64,000 nt of DNA from Lachnospiraceae bacterium (GTDB lineage: Bacteria > Bacillota > Clostridia > Lachnospirales > Lachnospiraceae), in contig CAAGDV010000001.1 of NCBI GenBank assembly GCA_900768755.1, positions 1 through 64,000 of the forward strand. Direction: 5' to 3'. The notes under the pieces are model-generated. The model saw nothing but the letters and a program-made list of their open reading frames with translations, did no database searches and was not told where the DNA came from. Shown piece by piece: positions 25,991 through 34,721 of the stretch. The position numbers and the translations under genes are program-made. Positions within the stretch are counted from its first letter, which is position 1, and the number at the start of each line of letters is the position of its first letter.

Positions 25991-26050
25991 CCTCACGGTT
26001 ATTTTTTCCGAAAGAGCATACATTTCACAGTCTCTTTTATGTATCTGCAT

Positions 26051-26079
26051 TTACAATCTAAAAGCAAATATGGTATACT
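26051..26079 (+). promoter_or_regulatory. Probable sigma-A promoter of the two CgeB-like genes
   Basis: TTACAA (26051-26056), 17 bases, TATACT (26074-26079), 28 bases before the ATG at 26108. Confidence 0.6.
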
Positions 26080-26107
26080 TATATATTATAATTTGTTGTG
26101 AGGCTAT

Positions 26108-27286
26108 ATGAACGTTCTTTTTTACCGTTACGGAAGTATCTGCGAGCCCGATTTGATTGACGCTTTCAAGGAATACGGGCTTTCGGTACATACCGTGGAT
26201 GTTGAGATTACAGATAAGAATATCCTTCCCAACCGGAGGGTGGATATACTCAGCCGGTTGCTGCTTGAGAAGGATTATGCCTTTATATTCAGCATCAATT
26301 TCTTTCCCGACATATCCAATGTGTGCAATATATGCAATATTCCGTACATGTGTCTCGTTGTGGACAGTCCGGTTCTTGAGTTGTTCTCCGACCAGATAAA
26401 AAACCCCTGCAACAGAATTTTTCTGTTTGACAGGCAGTTATATAATGACTTTTCGCCGTACAATCCGGATTGTATTTTTTATATACCGCTTGCCACCAAT
26501 GTTGCGCGGTGGGATAAAGCCATCGCTTCCGCAAAGCCGGATGATTTCGCATCGGATGTGTCTTTTGTGGGCTCGCTGTACACCGAGAAATGTGCATATG
26601 ATAACCTTAATATCGCGGACGATTACACGCGCGGGACCCTTGAGGGGATTATTGAAGCCCAACTAAAAGTATACGGATACTATTTTGTGGATGAGCTCAT
26701 GACGGACGAGCTTGTCGAGTCAGTGATGGATTCTTCCCCCGCATTTTACCGTTTTGCGCCGGGCTGTCGGGAGGATTACAAGGCTGTTTTGTCGCAGCTG
26801 TATATCGGCACCAAGATAAGCGCCTTGGAACGCGTCCGCACCATGCAGATGTTAGCATCACATTTTCATGTGGATATCTACACCGGAAGCGACACTTCGA
26901 TAATCCCCGGAATACATAACCACGGGCTTGTCACGACACACACGCAGATGCCGTTAGTGTTTAACCACAGCTGCATCAACCTTAACATCACCTCGCGCTC
27001 AATACGCACCGGGATGCCGCTTCGCATTTTTGATGTTCTCGGTTGCGGCGGATTTCTGATAACCAACTACCAGTCAGACCTTTCGGACTGCTTTGTCCCG
27101 GGCGAACACCTTTTGGTCTACTCTTCGCCTGAAGAACTGTATGATTTGATACGCTATTACAGGGAACACGATAAAGAGCGCATTGAGATAGCAAGGCACG
27201 GCTACGAAGAGGTTCGTGACCATCACAATTATATTGTCCGCGTCGGTCAGATGATAACTGCTGCTTTTGGAGGGAATAACACTTAA
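26108..27286 (+). CDS. CgeB-like glycosyltransferase, first of tandem pair
   Basis: A 392-residue protein of the same family as those at 21624 and 27286. Blocks: MNVLFYRYGSI (start), FSINFFPDISNVCN (near residue 59), VVDSPVLELF, DVSFVGSLYTEK (near 148), INLNITSRSIRTGMPLRI (near 294) and DVLGCGGFLITNYQSD. The conserved Arg-rich block near residue 300 is the probable nucleotide-sugar site. Its stop and the next start overlap (TAATG at 27284-27288), so the pair is cotranslated. Likely a cytosolic flagellin-glycan transferase by context; acceptor and sugar are unknown. Confidence 0.75.
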   Translation: MNVLFYRYGSICEPDLIDAFKEYGLSVHTVDVEITDKNILPNRRVDILSRLLLEKDYAFIFSINFFPDISNVCNICNIPYMCLVVDSPVLELFSDQIKNPCNRIFLFDRQLYNDFSPYNPDCIFYIPLATNVARWDKAIASAKPDDFASDVSFVGSLYTEKCAYDNLNIADDYTRGTLEGIIEAQLKVYGYYFVDELMTDELVESVMDSSPAFYRFAPGCREDYKAVLSQLYIGTKISALERVRTMQMLASHFHVDIYTGSDTSIIPGIHNHGLVTTHTQMPLVFNHSCINLNITSRSIRTGMPLRIFDVLGCGGFLITNYQSDLSDCFVPGEHLLVYSSPEELYDLIRYYREHDKERIEIARHGYEEVRDHHNYIVRVGQMITAAFGGNNT

Positions 27287-28446
27287 TGAAGATAGCGTTC
27301 ATAGAATGGGCAAGTTTCGGAAAAGAAGATATTATACAGGCGTTAACTTCTCTTTCGCACAGTGTCGTGAGGTTTTCGCATCCTGATTATGATTTGAGGG
27401 AAAGCACTGATTTTACCCGGAGTTTTTCTGATTTCGTGAAGGAACAGAAGCCGGAGCTGGTTTTTTCTTCAAACTATTTTCCGTTGGTCTCTTCCGTGTG
27501 CAACACCTTTGAGATTCCGTATATCTCCTGGGTGTATGACTGCCCTCACCTGTCGCTGTTTTCCGCAACAGTAATTAATCCGTGCAATCATATTTTTGTA
27601 TTCGACAGAGATACCGTGAACTATTTTAAAAGCATCGGCATAACCACCATCGAGTATATGCCGCTCGCCGCTGCCGTAAGACGGCTTGATTCCATGGAGG
27701 TTCCTCCCGCAATAAAAGATAAACTGGGATGCGATGTGTCATTTGTCGGTGCAATGTATAATGAGAACCACAATCTTTTTGAAAGGCTGTGGGGCTTAAG
27801 TGATTATGCACAGGGATATCTTAACGGAATTATGCGCTCACAGCTAAAAATATCAGGCTACAATTTTATTGAGGAGCTCCTTAATGACAATGTTATGGCA
27901 GAACTTAGGAGTCTGCAACCCTATGTCCCCGAACCGGACGGTGTGGAGCCGGATTCCTACGTGTATTCGAGATTTTTTATTGACAGAAAGCTCACTCAGA
28001 TGGAGCGTGCGGATCTACTCGGTGCGGTGTCGCAGCATTTTGACACATACCTGTATACGCATAACCGCACGCCGGAGCTTCCGTATATTAACAACATCGG
28101 TCCGATTGACCCGGTTACCACTATGCCGTATGTGTTCAAATGCAGCAAAATCAATCTGAACATAAGTCTCAGAAGCATCCATACCGGAATACCGCTACGT
28201 GCAATGGACATAATGGGTGCCGGAGGTTTTCTTCTCACTAATTATCAGTCAGATATGGACGAATTATTCACCGCCGGCCGGGATTATGTGTGGTACGACG
28301 GCCGAGACGATTTGCTTTCAAAGTGTGAGTACTTCCTTACGCACGAAAAAGACAGAACCGAAATTGCGCATAACGGTCATGCCACAATCAGTTCTGCCCA
28401 CACTTACGAAATAAGATTACAACAGATATTAGAGTCTGTCTTTTAA
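27286..28446 (+). CDS. CgeB-like glycosyltransferase, second of tandem pair
   Basis: A 386-residue paralogue of the preceding gene: MKIAFIEWASFGKEDI at the start, VFSSNYFPLVSSVCN, WVYDCP, DVSFVGAMYNENH, INLNISLRSIHTGIPLRA and MGAGGFLLTNYQSDMD. The central region (residues 190-240) differs most from the paralogue, as expected if acceptors or sugars differ. Its 3' end overlaps the opposing Maf gene by 18 bases (28429-28446). The two are convergent, and no terminator hairpin is visible between them. Confidence 0.75.
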   Translation: MKIAFIEWASFGKEDIIQALTSLSHSVVRFSHPDYDLRESTDFTRSFSDFVKEQKPELVFSSNYFPLVSSVCNTFEIPYISWVYDCPHLSLFSATVINPCNHIFVFDRDTVNYFKSIGITTIEYMPLAAAVRRLDSMEVPPAIKDKLGCDVSFVGAMYNENHNLFERLWGLSDYAQGYLNGIMRSQLKISGYNFIEELLNDNVMAELRSLQPYVPEPDGVEPDSYVYSRFFIDRKLTQMERADLLGAVSQHFDTYLYTHNRTPELPYINNIGPIDPVTTMPYVFKCSKINLNISLRSIHTGIPLRAMDIMGAGGFLLTNYQSDMDELFTAGRDYVWYDGRDDLLSKCEYFLTHEKDRTEIAHNGHATISSAHTYEIRLQQILESVF

Positions 28447-30120
28447 CTGCCACGTGTCCTGCTTCATGGCCTCCGCTCCGGTTATATATGCCTCCAGGAG
28501 CCTTATTCCATTATCAACCGCCGCATCAACGGACGAGCCGTCATCTGCTTTGAGTGCATCCTTTGCCTCGTACTCTTCGCGGATACAGTACATATGGACA
28601 ATTGACATGAGCGGATTGGTATTATCAATGTCATTGACTGCCTTAAGCGCCTCCAGACTTTTGGCAATAAGCCCCTGGTTATTCTGCTTCACCGCAAGCG
28701 CTAACATGCGATAGGCGTTGATTCCGTCGGACAATTCTTTTATTAACTCATCCAATGATTCGTCTATTGAGAGAAGCTTCTGTCTTATTTCCTCCTGCTC
28801 TTCCTCTGAAAACAGCGGCGGAATTGAATTGATTATTCCGGCGGCGTCAAAATCCTTCACACACTCCCTGTCGATTGCATCCCTAAGCGTCATTACCTCG
28901 CTTCCTTTTATCAAGGCTCCGCCTTCTGTGGCATCTATCACCTTAATCTCAGGATTAACAACAATCTGCTGTTCAAACCACTCCCTGTACACATTCATTG
29001 TCCGGTCGGTTTTGACCAAATCTCCGTATATTCCCATAACCTCGCATGTCTGCGTTGCATTCGCGGCATCCTTGGTATTTTTCTCCTCATTATCATACGC
29101 TGCGCCTGTGTGCCCTCTGCCATCGGTATAGGCAAGATCCTGACCGACCAGAATAACGGTTCTAAAGCCCATAAGTAACGCGGCGGAAAAAGCCGTGTTG
29201 GCGACCGAACCGCCGGTTGCAAGCTGTGGGTAGGGTTCCTTACCATATCTTTGACAGAACGAGCTCATAATATCTTTTTGCCCGTTTCCAGTAAAAAATA
29301 TCGGCGCAGTGTGACGCCCTGTCACCGAATCCGGTATATCCATCCCAAAAATCGCCGGAACTCCTCCTATCTCTTCATGCTCAAAAAGCACCAATTCTTT
29401 CTGAGGGTCAATGCATACTATGATGTCCGGACTGATTCCTGCCCGCAACACTGCCTTAAGCGCAGTATCAACCGCAATAATAAAGGAGTGCCCCTGAACG
29501 CGTTGTATCTCACGTATATTCCGATCCAACGACGGGCCCGCTGCAATGATTATTGCCGGAATACCGCCCAATTCATACTGTGAAAACTTGACGGCAAGCT
29601 GACGCAGTGAGCGTTCTTTTACAATAGTCGGCATATTCCGCATATAATTAGTTCTGGATGCCTGCGCAAGAATGTAATTGGTATTTTTCTCGATACAGAC
29701 ATGTCGTACCTGATATTCAACAGCCTCTTTTATTTTGGCCAATATTTCTTTGCATTCAGCATATCCCGGAACGAGTACCAGCTGTATCCGGTCAATTCGT
29801 TCGTAGGTTACATTTTGAGATATATCATTAAATACATCTGACAATCTCTCACTTCCACAATATAATGTTACCCTCTTATCATCCAGAATGTCGGATACAT
29901 CATACCTTTCGGACACATAAACAAAATTCTCCTCATAGGGCTCATATATAACCACCATATCAGTCTCATCAAACCAATTAAGCATTTCCCGTATGAACTG
30001 TCCGTCGGAAAACCCAATAACATACAATATTCTGTCTAACTTATTCCCCGCAAACTGTTCTGCCCACATATGAGCCTGTTCAGGACTCGGGAATCCGACC
30101 ATCTGCCTGCTGTCCGCCAT
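28429..30120 (-). CDS. Maf-type flagellin glycosyltransferase (DUF115), copy 2
   Basis: A 563-residue DUF115 protein directly downstream of flagellin. Motifs: YVIGFSDGQFIREML and VVIYEPYEENF in the N-terminal nucleotide-binding part, IIIAAGPSLDRNI (near residue 190), DTALKAVLRAGI then PDIIVCIDP, TGGSVANTAFS and VGQDLAYTDGRGH. The N-terminus (MADSRQMVGFPSPEQ) is some 25-30 residues shorter than usual for the family; the site TCAGGAGGG supports this start, so the shortening appears real. It is separated from flagellin by a terminator but can receive read-through. About as diverged from copy 1 as family members in different loci, so the two may act on different sites. Confidence 0.85.
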   Translation of the reverse strand: MADSRQMVGFPSPEQAHMWAEQFAGNKLDRILYVIGFSDGQFIREMLNWFDETDMVVIYEPYEENFVYVSERYDVSDILDDKRVTLYCGSERLSDVFNDISQNVTYERIDRIQLVLVPGYAECKEILAKIKEAVEYQVRHVCIEKNTNYILAQASRTNYMRNMPTIVKERSLRQLAVKFSQYELGGIPAIIIAAGPSLDRNIREIQRVQGHSFIIAVDTALKAVLRAGISPDIIVCIDPQKELVLFEHEEIGGVPAIFGMDIPDSVTGRHTAPIFFTGNGQKDIMSSFCQRYGKEPYPQLATGGSVANTAFSAALLMGFRTVILVGQDLAYTDGRGHTGAAYDNEEKNTKDAANATQTCEVMGIYGDLVKTDRTMNVYREWFEQQIVVNPEIKVIDATEGGALIKGSEVMTLRDAIDRECVKDFDAAGIINSIPPLFSEEEQEEIRQKLLSIDESLDELIKELSDGINAYRMLALAVKQNNQGLIAKSLEALKAVNDIDNTNPLMSIVHMYCIREEYEAKDALKADDGSSVDAAVDNGIRLLEAYITGAEAMKQDTWQLKDRL

Positions 30121-30142
30121 ATTTAACCCTCCTGAAAATGAA

Positions 30143-30169
30143 TAAAGCCGGCATTATATGCCGGCTTAT
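30143..30169 (-). terminator. Flagellin terminator
   Basis: Minus strand AAGCCGGCAT-(ATA)-ATGCCGGCTT followed by TATTCATTTT, 20 bases after the flagellin stop. Tight, GC-rich stem; the T-tract is short, so some read-through into the Maf gene is possible. Confidence 0.88.
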
Positions 30170-30187
30170 CCATGATAGTCACTTTAA

Positions 30188-31006
30188 TTACTGAAGTAAT
30201 GAAAGAACACCCTGATTTGACTGATTAGCCTGTGCTAACATTGACTGGCCAGCCTGAGAAAGAATGTTATTCTTACTGAAGTTAACCATCTCTGAAGCCA
30301 TATCAGTATCTCTGATGAGTGACTCAGCTGACTGTGTGTTCTCAGCAGTTGTGTTGAGGTTGTTGATTGTGTACTCAAGTCTGTTCTGAATAGCACCGAG
30401 TGCTGATCTCTGGGTAGATACCTGAGAGATAGCCTTCTGAATCAATGTCATTGTGTCACCAGCTTTGACGAACGATGTTACATCAAGATTAGCATCTGCA
30501 ACACCAAGTGATGTTGCACTCATTGATGTGATACTGATTGTAATGTTCTGACCCTCAAGAGAACCAACCTGAAGGTTCTTGTTCTTGAAGTTACCATCAA
30601 GCAGATTCATTGTGTTGAACTGAGTTGTTGAAGAAATTCTTGTAAGCTCTGTTGAAAGCTGTGTAAGCTCCTTCTTAATTGCAGTTCTGTCCGCTGTGGT
30701 GTTGGTGTCGTTAGCTGCCTGTGTAGAAATCTCGTTCATACGCTGAAGAATTGCGTGTGCCTCGTTGAGTGCACCTTCTGCTGTCTGAACAACTGAGATA
30801 CCGTTCTGTGCGTTCTCAGATGCCTTGTTAAGACCTCTAACCTGACTTCTCATCTTCTCACTGATTGTGAGTCCTGCTGCATCGTCGCCGGCACGGTTAA
30901 TCTTGTAACCTGAAGACAACTTCTCTGTTGACTTAGCCTGTGCTGTTGTTGTGAGTCCCAACTGTCTGTTGGTGTTCATTGCTGTGAGATTGTGCTGTAC
31001 TACCAT
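30188..31006 (-). CDS. hag: Flagellin
   Basis: Filament subunit, exported by the flagellar type III system without a signal peptide. The 272-residue protein has the D0/D1 N-terminus (MVVQHNLTAMNTNRQLG, KLSSGYKINRAGDDAAG, ISEKMRSQ) and the matching C-terminal D1/D0 (LGAIQNRLEYTINNL, DTDMASEMVNFSKNNIL, AQANQSNQGVLSLLQ). Only a short variable middle is present (about residues 140-190), so surface D2/D3 domains are lacking, as in B. subtilis Hag. Ser/Thr-rich stretches there are candidate glycan sites for the nearby transferases. A sigma-D promoter, a hairpin leader and AAGGAGG precede the ATG. Confidence 0.97.
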   Translation of the reverse strand: MVVQHNLTAMNTNRQLGLTTTAQAKSTEKLSSGYKINRAGDDAAGLTISEKMRSQVRGLNKASENAQNGISVVQTAEGALNEAHAILQRMNEISTQAANDTNTTADRTAIKKELTQLSTELTRISSTTQFNTMNLLDGNFKNKNLQVGSLEGQNITISITSMSATSLGVADANLDVTSFVKAGDTMTLIQKAISQVSTQRSALGAIQNRLEYTINNLNTTAENTQSAESLIRDTDMASEMVNFSKNNILSQAGQSMLAQANQSNQGVLSLLQ

Positions 31007-31010
31007 AATA

Positions 31011-31047
31011 ATTCCTCCTTGAATATACATCGCCTTCCCTGGCGATG
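31011..31047 (-). promoter_or_regulatory. Candidate CsrA-binding region of the flagellin leader
   Basis: Minus strand: hairpin CATCGCC-AGGGAA-GGCGATG (31047-31028) with AGGGA in its loop, then the ribosome-binding site AAGGAGGAAT (31020-31011). Both contain the A-N-GGA word bound by CsrA. The arrangement of one loop site plus one site over the Shine-Dalgarno is that of the B. subtilis hag leader, and csrA and fliW lie 3.5 kb away. A further stem (CCGGC...GCCGG) is at 31062-31076. Confidence 0.65.
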
Positions 31048-31106
31048 GTGATTTGGTTGTGCCGGCTTACCGCCGGTAGGTTAAGTAACTTTCTTACTTG
31101 TATATT

Positions 31107-31133
31107 ATATCGGAGCTAATTATAAATACTTAA
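31107..31133 (-). promoter_or_regulatory. Sigma-D promoter of flagellin
   Basis: Minus strand TTAA (31133-31130), 15 bases, TCCGATAT (31114-31107); close to TAAA-N15-GCCGATAT. It gives a leader of about 95 bases. Confidence 0.8.
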
Positions 31134-31167
31134 CCCCTGATATAAACTTTTTTTTAAAATTTAAAAA

Positions 31168-31647
31168 TTATTTCTTGCTGTCCAGAAAATATGATTCATC
31201 CGTTATATTGTTCATCGTCTTGTAATAGTTAGCAGCCGTACTACGGCTCTTGCGAACCTGATGAATCTCTTTCCTAAGCGATGCAAACCGGCTCTCGATA
31301 AGCTTCTTGTTGCTCTCCTCGGCAACAGTAAGTGCTGCATTGTCATCAAGAATACGGCTTATCTTTCCCTGGATGAGCTTAATCTGTTCAGCATACTCTG
31401 CCTTGTTATTATCAAGCTGTTCCTTGACATTATTATACAATAAACTGAAGCCGTTATCAAGTCTTTCCAGCTCATCAATTAATGAACCTTTTCGCTCAAC
31501 AATTCCGGAAAATTCATCCGCATCAAAACTGTCTGCGGACGCCAGTTCTTTCTGAAGAGCAGTAAGTCTCGACAATTCTGACAGTATGACTATTTTTTTG
31601 TCAAGGCTGTCAGATAACATTTCAAGATAATTTACGGTCTGTTCCAT
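31168..31647 (-). CDS. FliT/FlgN-like flagellar export chaperone (putative)
   Basis: A 159-residue, Lys/Glu-rich, almost wholly helical protein (LEMLSDSLDKKIVILSEL, IDELERLDNGFSLLYNNV, FASLRKEIHQVRK), with coiled-coil-like spacing and no membrane segment. Size, composition and position right behind fliS fit the small export chaperones FliT (for FliD) or a FlgN-like family member; sequence similarity to either is weak by eye. It starts 8 bases after the fliS stop, so it is the last gene of flaG-fliD-fliS. Role in the flagellar operon is likely; the exact client protein is not known. Confidence 0.6.
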   Translation of the reverse strand: MEQTVNYLEMLSDSLDKKIVILSELSRLTALQKELASADSFDADEFSGIVERKGSLIDELERLDNGFSLLYNNVKEQLDNNKAEYAEQIKLIQGKISRILDDNAALTVAEESNKKLIESRFASLRKEIHQVRKSRSTAANYYKTMNNITDESYFLDSKK

Positions 31648-31655
31648 ATAATCTC

Positions 31656-32051
31656 CTATGCCTCTACGAGTTTCTTACCCTTGGTCGCTTCCATAACTTC
31701 CTTCCACGTATCGCGCATTGTGCGAAGGTGAGTCAGGACTTCTTCAAGAATCTCCGTGTCCTTGTGGATATTGGCTTCCACGAGACGCCTCAAAAGATAT
31801 TCATACACAACATCGAAATCCTTGGCAACCGGATACTTGAAGTTGAGAGTCGCCCTGAACTCCTCGATAATTCTCTGGACCTTGATTATATTGACATGAG
31901 CACCCGGAATATCTTTCTTCTCTATCGCCATAACTGCCTTATTGGCAAATTTTATAGCTCCTTCATAGAGCATAAGTGTCAATTCTCCCGGCGTCGCTGT
32001 CATTATTTTGTTACGCTGATACGTGTCGTATCCGGCTGAATTGTTTATCAT
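31656..32051 (-). CDS. fliS: Flagellar export chaperone FliS
   Basis: FliS binds the flagellin C-terminus in the cytosol and prevents early polymerisation; in Bacillus it also helps FliW sense flagellin. The 131 residues show the family blocks GYDTYQRNKIMTATPGEL-type start (YQRNKI and TPGELTLMLYEGAIKF near residue 20), IIEEFRATLN (near 62) and YLLRRLVEANIHKD (near 86). Follows fliD by 24 bases with its own AGGAGG site. Standard size. Confidence 0.95.
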   Translation of the reverse strand: MINNSAGYDTYQRNKIMTATPGELTLMLYEGAIKFANKAVMAIEKKDIPGAHVNIIKVQRIIEEFRATLNFKYPVAKDFDVVYEYLLRRLVEANIHKDTEILEEVLTHLRTMRDTWKEVMEATKGKKLVEA

Positions 32052-32075
32052 AACATACCTCCATGAATATTACGA

Positions 32076-34037
32076 TTAATTGCTGGTGCCCATCATGCTT
32101 GAAAGGTAGTTCATCTGTGACTGCATCTTGGACATCGCGGCCTCCATTGCCGCAAATTTCTTATAATACTGCTCCTCGATATCTTTGAGCTTGTCTTCCC
32201 AGTCGCTTAATTTCTTGCTGTAGTCGCTGTACTGGCTGGACATCTCTTTATCATTATAGATGGTAAATGCACTGCTTAATGATGTCGATGACATCTTCTT
32301 GCTGAGTGTATCGTACATATTCTCCGAAAGCTTAGTGAAGAATTCCACAACCGCCTCAGGATCTGAGTTAATTGCAGCCATAAGCTTGTCAGTATTTCCC
32401 GATACGGTTGAATCATCCGGGTTTCCTGCTATATGAAGCTTATTTCTGTCAGATTTATCGGATACAAAATATCCTGATGACGAAATTCCGAATGACGAAA
32501 GGCTGTAGGCCTGTCCGTTCACAGTTACGGAAGTTCCCATGATTGAGGTAACCAGTGCGCTCGAAATTCCTCCGAGCGTAGAATTCTTGCGAAGCAGGCT
32601 GGCCTTAATCTTCTCCTCCCACTCCTCAATCTGGCTCTCTGTAAGTGCTTCCTTCTCTTCATCTGTCAAAGGCTCATAGCCTGCCGCAGACTCCGCATTG
32701 TAGAGACCGTCAATATATCCAATCATCTCGTTATATCCGCTAATCAACGCCTTGATTTTGTCGTAGATGCCCTGCGTATCGGTCGTAGTTGTAATCGTAA
32801 TCGGAGTATCTTTGCCGTCACTGTCAGTAGTGACTCCGGTAACATTGATATTAAGTCCGTTTATTGAAAACGAGTCGCTGTCGCTTGTGAAGGTTGCGCC
32901 GTTAAGCTTAATAACCGCATCCTTACCGGTAATTCTGACAGCATCATCCGCCTGATATGACGAAAGATCCGAATCCCCGACAATAGCCTTAGCTGTCTCA
33001 ATCTCCGTATTCACCTGCGACGCAATAGTATCATGAATCTTCTGATTCTCTGCATCCATTGCGGCAATCAAATCATCATGAGATTCAAGAAGCGCACTGT
33101 ACTTAGCCTCATCGGCTTCGTATTTGGTTTTCTGCTCGTTGAGTTCGTCAAGCTTCTTATTATATTCTTCTTCAGTCTTAAAGTCATCTTCCCACTTATA
33201 GTCATCTGCAGTGTATTTCTCAAGTGACTTATTAACAGACTTAAGGCCTGATGTTGCAGTATCCTTAAGTGAAGTTATGTACTTGGTATATGTGCTCTCG
33301 GTATAAGCTGCCTTAGCATATCTGCTCTCAATAAGCTCTGAAGCATCCGCATCCGCAAGTTCTGTGTATGCTGACATTTCTTTGGTCGCATTACCTTCGG
33401 AATCTTTAGTTGCGTACAAGCCAAGCTTCTTAAGGGAATTAATTCCCTCGGAGTCAGCCGCTGTTATGGTAAAATCGCCATCCGCACCCGATGATGTAGC
33501 GCTGATAAAAAATCTCTGGTTCTTATCATCGAAATTCGCTCCCACACCGGCGCTTTTAAGCTTTGATACAAGCGATGCAACCGTAGTGTCCTCTGTGATG
33601 TCGATTCTTGTATCATTTACCTTGATTGAGGACGCACTAATCCCGAGCTCGCTTACCTTAGTAGAAGATGTCACTTTGCCGCCGGCCTCTGTCTGCACCT
33701 TACCGCCTGTGAGATATCCTGATGCTGCAAGGCTTGACACTGACAAGGTCTGCGTTCCGGTTACCGCTCCGCTTGATGCGCTGACATCAGCGACAAGGCT
33801 GTTGGAGCTGACCGCCTTCTTTAAATTGTAAGCTGACGAATATCTCATTGAAGAAAGACTGTTGGTATAGAAATTGTACACTTTGCTGTTGGTCTCTTTC
33901 CACGCCTCAGTCGTCCACTGGTGTTTTACCTGTGCTTTATATACTTTGTCTTTTTTTAATGAATAGGCTGATACAAGCTCCTTGACAAGAGCATCCGTAT
34001 CAAGGCCAGATGTCATTCCTGAAAGTCTGATTGGCAT
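32076..34037 (-). CDS. fliD: Flagellar filament cap protein FliD
   Basis: FliD forms the cap at the filament tip and guides flagellin folding. The 653-residue protein starts MPIRLSGMTSGLDTDALVKELV, the canonical N-terminal signature, and has FliD_N (QVKHQWTTEAWKETNSKV) and FliD_C regions (IKALISGYNEMIGYIDGLYN, ALVTSIMG, GISSSGYFVSDKSDRNKL), ending with a coiled coil (LKDIEEQYYKKFAAMEAAMSK split at 20: EEQYYKKFAAMEAAM). A long charged coiled-coil insert near residues 270-340 (KKLDELNEQKTKYEADEAKY) is unusual and adds to the length. First copy by function; the short FliD-like gene at 18806 lacks this N-terminus. Confidence 0.95.
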   Translation of the reverse strand: MPIRLSGMTSGLDTDALVKELVSAYSLKKDKVYKAQVKHQWTTEAWKETNSKVYNFYTNSLSSMRYSSAYNLKKAVSSNSLVADVSASSGAVTGTQTLSVSSLAASGYLTGGKVQTEAGGKVTSSTKVSELGISASSIKVNDTRIDITEDTTVASLVSKLKSAGVGANFDDKNQRFFISATSSGADGDFTITAADSEGINSLKKLGLYATKDSEGNATKEMSAYTELADADASELIESRYAKAAYTESTYTKYITSLKDTATSGLKSVNKSLEKYTADDYKWEDDFKTEEEYNKKLDELNEQKTKYEADEAKYSALLESHDDLIAAMDAENQKIHDTIASQVNTEIETAKAIVGDSDLSSYQADDAVRITGKDAVIKLNGATFTSDSDSFSINGLNINVTGVTTDSDGKDTPITITTTTDTQGIYDKIKALISGYNEMIGYIDGLYNAESAAGYEPLTDEEKEALTESQIEEWEEKIKASLLRKNSTLGGISSALVTSIMGTSVTVNGQAYSLSSFGISSSGYFVSDKSDRNKLHIAGNPDDSTVSGNTDKLMAAINSDPEAVVEFFTKLSENMYDTLSKKMSSTSLSSAFTIYNDKEMSSQYSDYSKKLSDWEDKLKDIEEQYYKKFAAMEAAMSKMQSQMNYLSSMMGTSN

Positions 34038-34050
34038 ACGGTTCGCCTCC

Positions 34051-34440
34051 TTATCCTCTCTCGTCGAGGAACATACCTGCTAATTCCCAGACCTTTGCAA
34101 TCATGTCAAGTGTCTCCTCTGCAGGAAATTCCTTGATTGTCTTGTCAGTGTTCTTATCAACAATCTTAATTGTAACGCGGTTAGTCTCATCGTGAAAACC
34201 GTACTGTGCAACCGTGTTAGGATTAATTCGCTTATTGATGTCGGAAATTGCCTGTTTAATTGTGTTCTCTGAAGGTCTGTTGCCCTTGTTGTCTTCCTGC
34301 GCAGTCTTCTGTTCTGCTGCTGCCTGTTCTGCCACAGCGTTCTGTGCAGTGGAAAAATCCACTTTCGGTACAGGTGCTGCGACTTCCGTTTTCGCGTAGC
34401 TGTTAGTCTGTACACTGTTATTGATTGATTCAATTGCCAT
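34051..34440 (-). CDS. flaG: FlaG family protein
   Basis: A 129-residue protein with a low-complexity N-terminal half (Ala/Gln/Glu-rich, residues 25-60) and the conserved FlaG core in the second half (DINKRINPN, YGFHDETNRVTIKIVDKNT, KEFPAEETLDMIAKVWELAG). FlaG affects filament length in several bacteria; its molecular role is not settled. It lies 13 bases before fliD and begins flaG-fliD-fliS-chaperone. Its AACACC-TCC leader gives GGAGGTG before the ATG. Confidence 0.9.
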   Translation of the reverse strand: MAIESINNSVQTNSYAKTEVAAPVPKVDFSTAQNAVAEQAAAEQKTAQEDNKGNRPSENTIKQAISDINKRINPNTVAQYGFHDETNRVTIKIVDKNTDKTIKEFPAEETLDMIAKVWELAGMFLDERG

Positions 34441-34502
34441 AAAATAACACCTCCATGTGTCCTTATGTTACCTATTTCGGTAAGTTGATTTAAAAAAATT
34501 AG

Positions 34503-34721
34503 TTACCCAAGTAAATTTTTAAGCGCTTCAATGCCTTCGGATGCGCTTGCCGCCTTATTAGACTCCTGAATCTGAAGATATACCTCTTTACGGTATACAG
34601 GAACCGATTTGGGCGCGGTAATTCCAATCTTAACCTGATCGCCCTTGATATCAAGAATTGTAATCTCGATATCGTTGTTAACTACAATTGACTCGTTCTT
34701 TTTTCTCGATAGTGCTAACAT
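34503..34721 (-). CDS. csrA: Carbon storage/translation regulator CsrA
   Basis: CsrA is a dimeric RNA-binding protein that blocks translation by binding GGA in hairpin loops and Shine-Dalgarno sites. The 72 residues have the family core MLALSRKKNESIVVN, DIEITILDIKGDQVKIGI and APKSVPVYRKEVY with the RNA-binding Arg near residue 44. The start overlaps the fliW stop (TAATG), so the antagonist and CsrA are made together. The flagellin leader at 31011-31047 is its likely target here. Confidence 0.95.
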   Translation of the reverse strand: MLALSRKKNESIVVNNDIEITILDIKGDQVKIGITAPKSVPVYRKEVYLQIQESNKAASASEGIEALKNLLG

